Below, one piece after another: positions 1 to 11,550 of a DNA stretch of 64,000 bases. Each line of letters starts with the position of its first letter. Positions within the stretch are counted from its first letter, which is position 1. Location of the stretch: the NCBI RefSeq assembly GCF_023159225.1, contig NC_063174.1:26619983-26683982 (forward strand). Direction: 5' to 3'. The DNA comes from Perognathus longimembris pacificus (Eukaryota > Chordata > Mammalia > Rodentia > Heteromyidae). Below the pieces are notes generated by a model. It saw nothing but the letters and a program-made list of their open reading frames with translations. It was not told the DNA's origin and ran no database searches. The position numbers were made by a program, and so were the translations under genes.

Positions 1-471
1 GTTGTTGCCTGAGTTCAGAGTATAGGCCATTCTAACTGGGTGCTTTTTATTTTTTTTTTTAAACAGCCCTTGCTCTTGCAGTGGCCAGAAAGTCAGCATC
101 AGTCACTAGATCTACAAATACTAAAAAAATAAAAATAAAAAAAATTGGTGTGATACAGAACACGGTGTGCTAGGTTCAAAATGTACAGCAGGACTTGAGC
201 ATATAACCTTGTCCGGTTTATCTCAACACCTCAAACTGCAGCTCACCTGGGAGCCACACATGCAGACACTTATGTCAATGTTTGTTGAGTTAAAAGCAAC
301 ATAAAATATTGTACTTAACAGGCCCTGGGTAAATCCCACTACTCCAGAGGGCTTCTCCTTATGAATCCCACTCTTGGAAGACCTTTTGTACTCATAGATT
401 TCTATGTAAGCTTTTAATCTTACCATCTTGCAATTATTATTATTCATGTGTTGTTTTAAATCATTCCCTGG

Positions 472-478
<7 letters not shown>
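1..478. other. Unique AT-rich sequence, no gene seen
   Basis: Short T-run near 50-60 and A-rich stretch near 123-145. No splice-flanked open frame, RNA gene or recognisable repeat was found. It ends at the TG microsatellite. Confidence 0.5.

Positions 479-530
<52 letters not shown>
479..530. repeat. (TG)n microsatellite
   Basis: An uninterrupted TG dinucleotide run of about 26 units, followed by a short degenerate TG-rich edge (CGTGCCTGTGTATG). Open frames through it encode only Cys-Val repeats and are artefacts. Confidence 0.97.
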
Positions 531-534
<4 letters not shown>

Positions 535-773
535 CCTGTGTATGCTTTCAATGACACAAAGGCTTTATTCTATTGACTCACTTCAGGTCACTTTTTATTT
601 TTCCCAGCTTTGAATTCCCACCCAGGTCTGGGTACAGCCTTGCTTAATACTTGATGAAATCTCTCTCCTGTTCTTGAAATACACAGTTAAGTATTTTACT
701 CATTATTCCAATAATCCCTAGGTCCCTAGTTTGCTTGCTAGCTTATATGGGTTGTTTTAAGTTTGTTCTTGTT

Positions 774-1022
774 TTTGTGCCAGGATTGGGGCTTGAACTC
801 AGGGTCTATGCTTTGTCCTTTATAGTTTTATGTTTTTTGTTTACTTTTTTTCCCTAAAGGCTGGAACTCTACACTTGAGCCATGCCTTCACTTCTAGCTT
901 TTTAGGTGGTTAATTGCAGATAAGAGGCCTTCAGACTTTCCTACCTGGACTGGCTTCAAACCTTGATTCTCAGACCTCAGCCTCCTAAGTAAAGTAGGAT
1001 TATAGGTGCCACTAGGTATCAC
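774..1022 (-). mobile_element. B1-like/Geo composite SINE (old copy)
   Basis: Read on the minus strand, a diverged B1-like left part (the reverse complement shows CCTCAGCCTCCTAAGTA and GATTATAGGTGCCACTAGG) is followed by the right monomer (reverse complement GGGGCTTGAACTCAGGG and CACTTGAGCC). The two-part structure matches better preserved copies elsewhere in the window. It is highly diverged, with a T-rich insertion near 820-855. The boundary next to the CA repeat is approximate. Confidence 0.75.
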
Positions 1023-1034
1023 GTGGTTTTCTAC

Positions 1035-1036
<2 letters not shown>

Positions 1037-1083
<47 letters not shown>

Positions 1084-1125
1084 AGAAAGAAAAAGGGAAA
1101 GAGAGAAAGAAAGATCAGATATATT
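1037..1125. repeat. (CA)n microsatellite with purine-rich flank
   Basis: A CA run covers 1037-1081 and continues into a GAAA/GGGAAA-like purine tract. It directly abuts the outer edge of the minus-strand SINE. Confidence 0.95.
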
Positions 1126-1624
1126 TGAGTGAGAAGATTTTGCAACAGAGTAAGAACACATGCTTCACCCTTTCTGGAAGTCTGATAGAGACTTGTTTTT
1201 TTGCTAGCCAACTTCACATCCAGCTAGAGGCTGCATGTGTGGTGAATGATGAATGATGTTCACGAGGGTACTCTTACACATCACACACATGCAGGATCTG
1301 CATTCTACAGATCACAGGTGAACTGCACTCTTTGCTTTACTAAAAACCAGGTATGGTCTGAGAAAGATCTAAAGCAACAATCCAGTGAAGTAAATGAGTT
1401 CCTTAAGCTTTATAGGAGAATAGGCATTTCTCCCATGAGGACTTGCTCTTTGGAAGCAAGTGGTTTTCTAAATAGAAAAGAATGAGTCTGTTCTAATAGG
1501 TGCTGCACTATCATAAAAGCCTGGCTGCCTTTGACACTTACGAAAATGCAAGCATTGAAAGTGCATCTCTGTTTCACTGTGATTATTAGGACTAGAATTT
1601 ATGCTTTTTAACAGTTTAATATTA
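1126..1624. other. Unique sequence, nothing recognised
   Basis: Ordinary mixed-composition DNA. The only open frames are under 80 codons and show no domain or splice context. Confidence 0.45.
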
Positions 1625-1770
1625 CATTCTGTTATTCATTCATTTATCCAGTCACTAATTATTGAATGTTACACATCAAGCCATGTTCCAAATGCTAAGG
1701 TACAGGAAAGAGCAAACAAAACTCTGACCTCCAACTACCTCATTTTAGGTTAATAAACAAATACTAATTT
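1625..1770 (-). mobile_element. L2-like LINE 3' end fragment
   Basis: The plus strand shows the typical reverse-complement L2 ending: CATTCATTTATCCAGTCAC, then a TTATTGAATG-type segment, a degraded ATGTTCCAAATGCTAAGGTAC and an AAGAGCAAACAAAACTCTGA-type segment. This order matches the L2 3' terminal consensus as I know it. The copy is ancient and diverged, so the edges are approximate. Confidence 0.6.
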
Positions 1771-2126
1771 ACTAAATTACTAAAGGTTTCTTTTTGAATT
1801 GCTGAATGTTAAACAAGAACAACACTACTAAGCACTATGTAAGTTAATAGCAAGATATTTATTTTACGTGAAAATTTCAAATATTTTCTGACTGTAGTAT
1901 TTTAAGAGCACCAAACAATGATCACATAAAAGAACTACTAATTCTTACATAAGGAACATATTGAGCCCCTTAGGAAATACACATTTTCCTAATGTTTAGG
2001 TTTTTGTGTGGGGTCTCCAATAACATATAGCCTGGTTATATACCAGATTAAAATAGATCTTTCCTGAGATTAATAAGAAAGAATTTACTTATAAAGCTTT
2101 GTATGATTGGTCAAAAATGTATTTTA
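1771..2126. other. Unique AT-rich sequence
   Basis: AT-rich, with no recognisable repeat, gene or RNA. Confidence 0.45.
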
Positions 2127-2312
2127 GCCAGGCAGTGGTGGCTCATATTTAGCTACTCAGAAGGTTGAGATCTAAGGATTGAGGTTCAAAGCCAGCCCAG
2201 GCAGGAAAATCCCTGAGACTATTATATATAATTAACTACCAAAAAGGCAGAAGTGGAGTTGTGGCTCAAATCGTAGAGTATCCATCTTGAGTGAAAAAGA
2301 AAAAAAAAAAGT
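2127..2312 (+). mobile_element. B1-like/Geo composite SINE
   Basis: Starts AGCCAGGCAGTGGTGGCTCA (B1/Alu-type 5' end, with part of the usual following segment missing) and continues TAGCTACTCAGAAGG and TTGAGATCTAAGGATTG. The right monomer has GCAGAAGTGGAGTTGTGGCT, and the element ends in an A-rich tail. It is shorter than the best copies because the 3' half of the right monomer is lost. Confidence 0.85.
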
Positions 2313-4528
2313 TAGATCCAGGTTTACTAGCTTTAGATTAACAAAGCTACTGGCACAAACTTCTGGTACAAAGTATAAGTAGCTCTAGCCATAGAGGTAG
2401 GCTTTGACTGATGGGTTCTGCTGGCCTACATGTTGACCTTCTTGTTGTGTTTCTCAAAGCTGCTCATGTTGCGGTTATTGTAATAGAGCTCAAGTATTGA
2501 AACCCTGGAGCTACGCATCATAGCATATGCTTTTTGTATGACATGTTTATTATATTTCTTGCTGTTGGTTTTATGGTGCGTTCCCACGGTGGCGCATGAG
2601 TAACTATATATATTTGTTTTCGAGGTGTGTGAGTTGGCTCAGAGATGGACAACGTTGCCAGTCTGGCCTGTGGCTGGAAGCAAAGAAGAATTACAAAACC
2701 ATAATGGGCCTTAGGACTTGTGTGTCATATAGCCTGATTTTCCTGTTAATTATCTGGTTTCTCTTCTGTGTCTTATACAAGAATTAAATGAATTATGTTA
2801 CAAGAATGCCAATGTTGGAAACTCACTCTCTTTATTATTTATTCCCTTGTATTTCTCTTTTGAAAGAATGCATCCTTAAAGGTATTATTCATTCTGGTGT
2901 TTCAAAAAAAGCTCCTACTTGCTAAAAGGAACAATAATTCTAGAAGAAAATGATACTTTATTGATAATATTTGTTCTTGTTATTGTTTGAAAGTGGTCTA
3001 TCTCTAGTTAAAAGGGAATATTAGCAAATATTAGAAAACCTACTTGGTTCATATTGTTGAGGTCTGCTACTTTGTCACATTTTTTTATGGATTCATGTAT
3101 TGAGTAAGTTTAATAAACAGATAAGCAATGATCTAACAGGCAAATCTTTGTCGCATTTTTTTTTTCCACTTGAGACTTTGGCTTTCTCATTGGTCTTGAT
3201 TAAAATTCTTTGGATTGCCTCAAAGGACAATCCTTGGACAAATTTAATTGCCTTTAAAAAACAAAGCAAAACACCAGCAATAGAAAGCTCAGTAGGAAAA
3301 CAGGCTTTATTCTAGATAGCAGCAACCCTGGAAAGACAGTTTTGTTAGTGGAAACACATTAGTCTTTCACAAACTAAGCAATGATGATATTTACAGAGCA
3401 GTTTATAGAAGGTCAAACGCTCCTCTGTCAATAAATGATGCATTTCCTTCCAGAAGGAAAAATAGGAACACCAACAGAATGGGGTTTTCCAAGGGTGTGT
3501 GTAGCAGGCAATGCTCCATGGATGCTTTTGAGATTCTAACACTTTTAGAACAGGCAAAATATTTTGAATAGCTTGATTTCCATACCAGAATACATATTGT
3601 AAAATTCAATCCCTCAATGGTTGTAAAGACTGAACTGTTCTACCAGTGCTCATTCGCAGTTTCCAGGCGTTTATAGCCTAAGAGCCTAATTTCGAGGCCA
3701 GCATTTCCTGATGTGGACTGCAGTGGTGCTCGTGTGAAGACGCCTCTGATCCTTGGAAAGGGGGGTGGGGGTGGATCCAGACATCACTCAAGTTTGAGAA
3801 CCTTCGGCCTTGGCGGCCTGAACAGCTCCTGGCTGCAGAAGGGGCCGGCAAAGGCAGAGGGCGCCACCATGAGGCCCGCATTTCAACGCCTGTCATTTCA
3901 ATTGTGGCAGGTTAGAGATCACAGGGAAAGCAGGCTATCTGTGGAAGAGACATCAGACAGTGTAGTAAAAAGGGTAATCCATTTATTTTTAGAGAAGTTT
4001 GCACTACGAGATCATACACGCTACAGATCACAGAGACACATGCAAGCATGAAATTTAATTTTTAGTAACTCTTTCCTGGGGCTTCCACAGAAAGGAAAAT
4101 GATAATCGTAACAAGGCAATTATAGAGGCCAGGGAAAAAAAATAAAAAAAACTTTGAAAACGTCGTTTTTTATAAAATGTTTTAATTTAAAAAAATGTAA
4201 GCTGCAGTATTTTAGTCAAAGAAGAGTGAAATTCATGTCATAGACATGACACTTTTAAACTTTTTAAAACCTCCCAGAAAGAATGATGGACATGTTTTTC
4301 CCCCAGTTTTCCCCCTAGTGATTCAGACTGTATAAATGTGATAAATATTGACTTACTAGGCTTCCAACAGATGGAATCAAACATGTAGTAAAACAAAAGC
4401 AATACATTTGTGCTTTAGCCATGAAATGAGTGGGAGATTAAGCTGGGCTTTCCTGGATTATTAAAGGGAAGCAAAGTGGATAATATTGTTTATGCACAAC
4501 TGCATGCCATTTTTCAGCAAATAAAAAT
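2313..4528. other. Unique sequence; moderately GC-rich patch at 3640-3920
   Basis: Mostly AT-rich unique DNA. The patch near 3640-3920 carries more CpG than its surroundings and an open frame from 3713 to 4051 (112 codons). That frame contains a Gly run from a G-rich tract and resembles no protein I know. No promoter, exon or RNA gene could be supported. Confidence 0.45.
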
Positions 4529-4626
4529 GAGAGACAGAGAAGAAAGGAAGGAAGGGAAGGGAAAGAAAGGGAAGGGAGGGAAGGAGGGAGGAAAGTGGAT
4601 GGAAAAGAAAGAGGAAAGGGGGAAAG
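4529..4626. repeat. Purine-rich (GGAA/GGGA)n tract
   Basis: About 100 nt of almost pure purine on the plus strand, an irregular mix of GGAAG, GGGAAG and GAAA units with a few interruptions. A Lys/Gly/Glu-rich frame runs through it but is low complexity. Confidence 0.9.
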
Positions 4627-5284
4627 ATTTAACTGTTACTTTTTATTTGCAGAGCAATAATTCCCTTTCTTTAATTTTCAGTTAAAATATATTGCTGTAA
4701 AACGACAAGTAAGAATATTTCTATTCTCTTTGTTTGCTGAATACTCACTTTTGACTGTTTATCTTCAACTAACCTCTCAGAGAAGATTTGTTGCAAAGAA
4801 CTACAATCTGCTGTATGTCACAATGCTAGGAGAGAATACTGAGCTACTTCAATTCCCTAGTACTTACTTAAACGCTCGAAGGGAAGACCTTCCAAAACCT
4901 ACACTCAAATTATCCCTGGAAGCAAAAGGTACAATACAGTGGAAATTCAAATTTTAGAAAAACTATTTAATTTTTATAACATGTCACTGTCACACTGATA
5001 CTTGGATGAATTCCCTTCTACTAAAAAACCTTTAGAAAGGACTTTTAAGGGAACTGTGGGCCAAATGCTATTTTTTCTTGAAGGCAATAGGTGAAATTAA
5101 AAAGGAGAAGGTAAAGTGATCATTTATTGATGTTTTGGGTTCTGTTGTGACTCTTGGTGGTAATGATGCTTTTCTAGGTCCCAAGGAAAAGCACAAAGAA
5201 CTAAGTTCTTATGCGCCAGGTTTTTACCAAATCTCCATGCTAGCCACAAAATGATTTGTTAAATTGTCAAAATTTACAACCATC
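4627..5284. other. Unique sequence, nothing recognised
   Basis: AT-rich unique DNA with no supported gene or repeat. Confidence 0.4.
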
Positions 5285-5470
5285 CCAGACATGAGCAATG
5301 TCCCCCGAGTTTGTGCCTTCACACGGTGTTAATCTTGCTCCCAGAGCTAGAAACAGGATGGCCGAAGTGACAGCCTGGCTACAAATCCGTCTGGCAGCTT
5401 CATTAGACATCTCTCGCCCGACTGATTAAACTCCATTTAAGATCCACTTTTATTTTTTGTTCCCAAGGCT
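5285..5470. promoter_or_regulatory. Candidate conserved non-coding element
   Basis: Repeat-free stretch with words often seen in developmental enhancers: GTTAATC, a CpG-containing CCCGACTGATTAAA, GGATGGCCG, and a T/A-rich edge. It has no coding potential. The call rests only on composition and motif density; no conservation data were available. Confidence 0.25.
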
Positions 5471-8400
5471 TTTGTTTAAATTAAAAGGTGGTGTTTTCAA
5501 GCAAATGATCTGCTGGTCCCTTCAGCAAGATGGTAACACACAGTTACATTATCTCAGGCAGTATGAGACTGATGTCCAGACACTGCTACCAAGGCCTTCT
5601 CTGGAGGACAGCCAGTACAGCGGTGGGGTGGGCTGGGGGGTTTTATTTATTTGCAATGAAAACTAGTAAGGGAGCCTGCTGGAGAGCCTGCAAATGGTTA
5701 TTTAGTAGCAAAATTCTGATGATGTCTCAATGGGAAAATGTGGTTCCTGGCTTAGGACACCTCTTGCAAGCCTGTCTCCTTTACATTTTTGTCGGTGGCA
5801 TTTTTCTTTAAGTAGACACCATTCCCTAAAGGTCCCTATTTTTCACTATTCATCTTTTCAAAAAAGATCACCCATCAAGAAAATAAAATGGGAACACATG
5901 CCACCCTTTCAAAAATATTTACTAACTTTTCACATTATAACGCAAGAGGTTCAGGCTCTATATAAAAATAGAGATAGTAAGTGCCAATTGACCCAAGAGC
6001 CATAGGAACTTTTCCTTCCTCTGGGCCATGCCTGGCTTTTGTTGGAGTGCATGGGAAATACAGAAGAACCCCTGAGAGATAAACCATCCCTAAGCCTTTT
6101 TAACTTTATGGAGACCACATTTCACAGCAACCCCAAGAGGAAGAATTTAAAAATTAGCACTGTGGTTGCAGAGAAATCTCTGCCTAAACACTAGAGTATG
6201 TGTATGGGGATGGGAGGGAGACACTGTAATTTTGCCTTTGTTTCACTTGGTTGGAATTGTTTATGATGCCTGCCTTTCTATCATAATATATTTACCATGC
6301 CTCAGCATGACACCAATTCCTTTGTCGTGAAGTTGATGAGAGAGCCCCAGATCGGAAAGCGGCTTCACAGGTAGTGGACTGACACTGGGGACTAAAGTCT
6401 TATTTCCTAGTGTTGTTATTTAAAAAAAAAAATTGTTCCTTATAGAATTTTGAGCTTTTATCTGTTATTAAATTCTATGCAAAATTGATTTTTGGATTAG
6501 ATTTAGTCTTTTAATTTTTTTTTTTTTACATTTTTCAATTATAATTAAATCCTCCATAATCATCAAGGGTTGAATAGAACTGGTGCTGGCAAACTCCTAC
6601 TGAGCACCGAGAACTCAGTGTGAACAAGGTTAGTGAACCATATTAAAGGAATAGTATTGCCTTTTCATTTTCATTTCAATGCGATTCAACTTATAATAAA
6701 TAAATTTGCATACTGATACTGCAAATAAAAATCCAGAAATTACCCACACACCAAAACACTCTTAACATGTACTCTGCACATACTTGGAATGTTAGGAGTT
6801 TCCAGATCTTTGAGAACATTGCTTGTTCCTGGAATGTATTCATGTATGCCAGCTCGGGGAAGATTTCCTTCTGTTGATGTGTGCTGAGTTTGTACATAGG
6901 GACAAATAAGGAAAGAAAATCAAGATTTTAAACTATAATAACTCCTCTAACTTTTATTTCTTTCCTTTTACCTGGTGCTCAAAACAAAAACTGGTTGACA
7001 AAAAACAAAATTCAGGTAATATTATCAAATCATTCCTTTTAACCCAAATGGAGTAAGTATAAGAACTACTTTAAAAATTATTCCACCACCTAAAATTTAA
7101 ACTGGTAATGAAAATGTCTTGATGGAAGATTGAAAAGTGATTGCAAATTTCATTAATGAAAAAAATTCATTCTTAAGCACTCTTAAAATTCTCCATTAAA
7201 ACCTTTTTAAGACACATGTTATGCTCTAACATGGAATCATTTAATATGTTATGTGTGTCTCTATTTGTTTTATGCAGCACATATTCCAAAGTAATTCTAA
7301 ACCTTAATGTGGATTTGCCTTGCTTAAGTAAGAAAATATATATGAAATGTTCCTGCAACCAGCAAATTACTGGGTTGGTTGTTGTCATTTAGCTATTGGA
7401 GAAATTCTTAGATACATATTTGATTGTTAGTGATCAAAGTAATCGATATCTACAACTATTGCTCCTAACCCAGTATTTTAAAAAGTAAGCCAATCATTAT
7501 TCCTGAAAAATTAAACAATTAATAAATTAAAGCATAACTTTATATTGGCAAAACCTTCTTAAAATCAAGTTGATGTCAACAATTGTAGACATACAACTTT
7601 CCTCTAAAGTGACAGAAGGGGAAATAGTTTTCCAGTCTGGAAAAAAAATTCTACTTTTCTCTTTGAAAATCTTTAACCAAATGACTTGTATCCAAATAAC
7701 TAACAATTTGTTCTTTTCATTCATTCATCATGTGTGCTCTAATATGTGTTTTTTGGGGGGGGAAGTATATTAGTTGATGGACATATTTGGGAAAGCAATA
7801 TTAGCTGTATACAAAAGCCATTTTATACAGCCTCTTTAATAAGGTAGGAGATGAAAAAAGGCCCAAGCACAACAGTGTGTGTTTAATTAGGAAGTATACT
7901 GTACTTAGGCACATTCTAATGAATAATAAATGATGTTTTATTTCCTGTGTCTGAGACACAAAGACAAATAATGAAGAATCAAAGGAACTGAAAGTATTAG
8001 GTAACAATCAATAAACTTGGGCAAGATTCTTTTTCCCCTCTCAAGTTTAATTGGCTCATTGTTCCCAGGAACTATAAACCATGGGGTTGGGGGCCTGAGC
8101 TGAAGTCTACTTCTATAAAGGAAGATTAGCATATTCTGGAACTTTACACTAATCCTTGTTTTGAGTTAACTCAAGCAGATTGGATTAGTAATTCTTACCT
8201 ACCACCCACTAGAAGGGACCCCAGCTTCTTTTCTTTGACAAGCGGTGGTATTGTACACCTTCCTGTGTGTATTAGCTTCCCCCTCCCGAAAACATTCTTG
8301 GGTGGGGGGAGAAATTGTGTTCAAGGAGAAACTGTTTTACATGGGGGGGGGGGGCGGTGCACAAAAACCAGGCCCTCAAAGTTGCCCCTGGTAGTTTTTT

Positions 8401-9795
8401 CTATTATCAAATTGGTGCACATATGGTTAATTCAAGCAGTGGTGGGGTATTCTGAGAAGTTCATTAAACATTTCCTGGTTGGTGAATTAGCTTTTCTCCT
8501 CCCTCCTTCTGAGGAGGGCTGCCACAGAAAGCAAGAGAAAAGCTTTCTCCCTTACCCCCTCTAAAGCCATTTCTACATGTGCTTGCCCTTAACTCTTGCA
8601 GAGGAGTCAAAAAGAAGTACAAGGAGCAATTCTGAAGAAAAATGATTTCATCCTTGATCTTTGGAGTACAATGACTTTATAGCCATATTAACTTGGAGTC
8701 TTTATAGAAAGAACGAATGCCCTACCCCACCCTAGTCCACCCCGTCCCCATCAGCTTCTGCCCAACTCTACAAGAAAGATGTCTTCTTTCTTCTAGCTCA
8801 TACTCTCTAAGCCTATTTGTGTCACCAGGTGCCTGAAGAATTTTGATTTTCCATTTGTGAACAAATGCTTTAAATTCCCCTTTTATTCCTACTTTTAATT
8901 TTCTAAAAATCTTATCCTGGGACCACAATTATTCACTGCCCATGTCCTTTCTGTAAAGAATAGTATCATGGAAATCCACTGCTGTCCTTGTTTTCTTGGT
9001 AGCTCTTACTCCACATCAGCCAGATGGCCCTTTTGTCATGATGGGACACAGTTAATAGCTGCTTTTACTGTGAAGAAGTAGGAGAAACAGAAAACACTGC
9101 CATTTTCTGTTGTAGAAATAACCAAAATATCTGAACGCTAATGGATGCTCTTTCATACATGCTAGCAACCTACCAGACAACATTGACTAAAGGAGAGGAA
9201 TAAAAGGCAGAATCTGAGAGGTGAGTTTTGAGCAAGGCTCCCAATGGAAGGGCAGGGTTGTAGGTTCAGGAGCAATCTTAGAAGTTCTTAGAGTTGTCTA
9301 AGGTAATGATCACCTAGAAACACTGTAAAAGAAAAAGATCTCACACATAGCAATAAAGATTTCAAGAAGCATCACCTGCTTCTAAACCGTTCTTTTTTCT
9401 CTTCCTCCAATGTTGCTCAGAACCAGCCAAACCATCATCCAGGCCCTTCAAGGTAGTGACACTGAGGAATTAACACACTCAGTCCTAGACCCAGAATCCC
9501 CTGCTTGTGCCTCAGTCCCTTTGCCATTGATTCCAGAATCTTAGTCTCATGGTACCATGCACATTGCTCCCACTCATCAGCCTCTCTGTGGTCCTCTACC
9601 AAGATGGGCTTGACTCAACTCTTCACGGCTGTGATCTCTAGTTCACCTTGTTCAACAACTCTCCATGCTGGCCTCCTGTTTGACTTTTCCAGAGCTCATC
9701 TCTGGGTAAGCTGAGTCACCCTTCCTGTTCTCTCTTGCTGGAGAGTCTTCCCTCCACCATACTCCATTGAAAGTGTTTCTAAACACTGTCTCTCT
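5471..9795. other. Long unique AT-rich block
   Basis: About 4.3 kb without a clear repeat apart from T-runs (around 6517-6529), short G-runs at 7744-7760 and an 11-12 nt G-run near 8343-8354. Open frames are all under 110 codons, overlap on both strands and resemble no family. No exon with plausible splice signals was found. Confidence 0.45.
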
Positions 9796-9797
9796 AT

Positions 9798-9920
9798 TGA
9801 TGTTTTCTATGATGCTTAGTACTGAGCATTGTTCTGTGTTAGAGATTAAAGACTCAGCAGGAACAAGACTATGTCTTGTCTCCTTAGGGCTCACACTTTA
9901 GTAGATGACAGTAAACTGAC
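9798..9920 (-). mobile_element. L2-like LINE 3' fragment (weak)
   Basis: The plus-strand words TACTGAGCATTGTTCTGTG, AGATTAAAGACTCAGCAGG and CTTAGGGCTCACACTTTAG follow the order of the reverse-complement L2 3' end (score of common words, then a spaced 'gggctcacactttagtag' block). Divergence is high. Confidence 0.45.
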
Positions 9921-10100
9921 TAATAATTGAAACTGATAATTATCTGAGCTAGTGCTGTTTATATACGTCTCAGTACTTGTCATGAGTAATTATTACTAGT
10001 CTCTTTCATTCTCAAAACTGTCCTCCTTCCCAGTGACAAATTATGTGGTTCTCTAGCCATTAGCCATGCACACACATACATAGCTTTTGAGTGGTCCTTC

Positions 10101-10345
10101 AAGAATTTCCTTCTAGGGCTGGGGATATAGCCTAGTGGCAAGAGTGCTTGCCTCCTATACATGAGGCCCTGGGTTCAATTCCCCAGCACCACATATATAG
10201 AAAATGGCCAGAAGTGGCGCTGTGGTTCAAGTGGCAGAGTGCTAGCCTTGAGCAAAAAGAAGCCAGGGACAGTGCTCAGGCCCTGAGTCCAAGCCCCAGG
10301 ACTGGCCAAAAAAAAAAAAAAAAAAAAAAAAAGAATTTCCTTCTA
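10101..10345 (+). mobile_element. IDL-Geo SINE, full length with target duplication
   Basis: The body is 10116-10330. The left monomer starts GGGCTGGGGATATAGCCTAG, with a Pol III A box near TAGCCTAGTGGCAAGAG and a B box at GGTTCAATTCC. The right monomer runs from GGCCAGAAGTGGCGCTGTGG to CCAGGACTGGCC and a long A tail. A perfect 15-bp duplication (AAGAATTTCCTTCTA) lies at 10101-10115 and 10331-10345. This is a textbook retrotransposition product and is recent by its low divergence. Confidence 0.95.
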
Positions 10346-10807
10346 AAGCAACCCAGAGTAGGGTATATAAGCTACTGTGGAAGGGTGATCTGTGAGTGAC
10401 TCCTGGCCTTTCTTCCTGTGTCAGAGACAGTGAGTGCAATGGGAAAAGGCAAGCTGACCAGCATTCATTAATTACCCACTATGTGCTAGCCAAGGATGGT
10501 CAAGAGGTGTCTACATCATCAACTTTGGCAAGAAGCATCATGTAGAAGATTGCACACCTTTATCCTTGTCCAGGTGCACAGAGCACCACAAGGGCCCAGG
10601 GTATGTATAGGCAGCACAAGGGTAGCATGTACCAGCAACAGGGACTTTTGCTCCTAAGTGCACTTTCCAAGCTAAATTTTAGAACTTTGGCTTCACTTAG
10701 TAAATTATTTGCCATTTGTCTTGGCCCTTTCCCCCTATTTTCTTGATAATGTTGTACTTCCTTGTTCATAAAGATAGTTATAGAACATTAGAGGTAGGTT
10801 TTGTTGT
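10346..10807. other. Unique sequence
   Basis: Nothing recognised between the SINE and the AT-rich tract. Confidence 0.4.
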
Positions 10808-11040
10808 TTTATTATATAAATAATAATAATATATACAATGTCACAATACATCAAATAATAACATATAAGCAATATATACATGTTTATATACTTACATAAA
10901 CATATAAATATGTATTGCATAATTATATATACACATATGATAAATTATGTATAGATATAATACATAGTTGTGTATTTATATATAAATAATATCATAAAAT
11001 AGAGTAATATATTAAATAACATATAACTAAATACATATTT
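10808..11040. repeat. AT-rich low-complexity tract
   Basis: Irregular TATA, AATA and ATAT repetition with scattered TACATA units. It is weakly palindromic and is not a coding region or a defined microsatellite. Confidence 0.9.
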
Positions 11041-11550
11041 TTACCACTAGGAAATGTTTCAATCTACAGAATATTCCTTGACTGCAAAGTGGGTTTCCCA
11101 TGTGTTAATCTGGATTTGTTTGGGTGTAAGTAAAAGTGAGCTTGTTCAAAGAAGTGTAACCTTTGCAAAGTATTTGTTCAGCTAAGTTGAATGATGAGTT
11201 CAAGGATAGCTTCAGACATAGTTGGATCTAGGGCAAATGTCCTCCACGCTCTCTCCCATATTGACATTCAGCTTGCTGAGAGCCTCATTCGTTCTGTTCC
11301 TCAAAAGGCCTGTGAACGATGGCTGCCAGCAGTTTCCAAACACACACACATGCAAGTTCACACATTAGATGGGGGAAGGAATGTTACAAACACCAAATCA
11401 CATAGTGTATTTTTTCCATTCGGAGGCTCCTTCCTTCCTTTCATCCTTGCTTTCTTCCTTCTTTCTTCTTTTTAAAAAGTCTTTTTCTTTCTTCAGTCTT
11501 TAATATCTTGGAAATCTTAACATGCTATCGTTAAGTGGCAGTTGTGATAA
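11041..11550. other. Unique flank with pyrimidine-rich stretch
   Basis: Unique sequence with a CTTCC-type pyrimidine-rich run at about 11428-11475. Position 11551 starts the target duplication of the LTR. Confidence 0.45.

Noticed and set aside
3713..4051. 112-codon frame in a GC-richer patch
   Set aside because: Contains a Gly run from a G-rich tract and no known domain; the opposite strand has an equal open frame. A faint resemblance to a Charlie/MER5 end near 3720-3815 (CTCAAGTTTGAGAACC) was too weak to call.
10116..10190. tRNA gene suggested by A and B boxes
   Set aside because: The boxes belong to the tRNA-derived SINE monomer; there is no complete cloverleaf and many copies share it.
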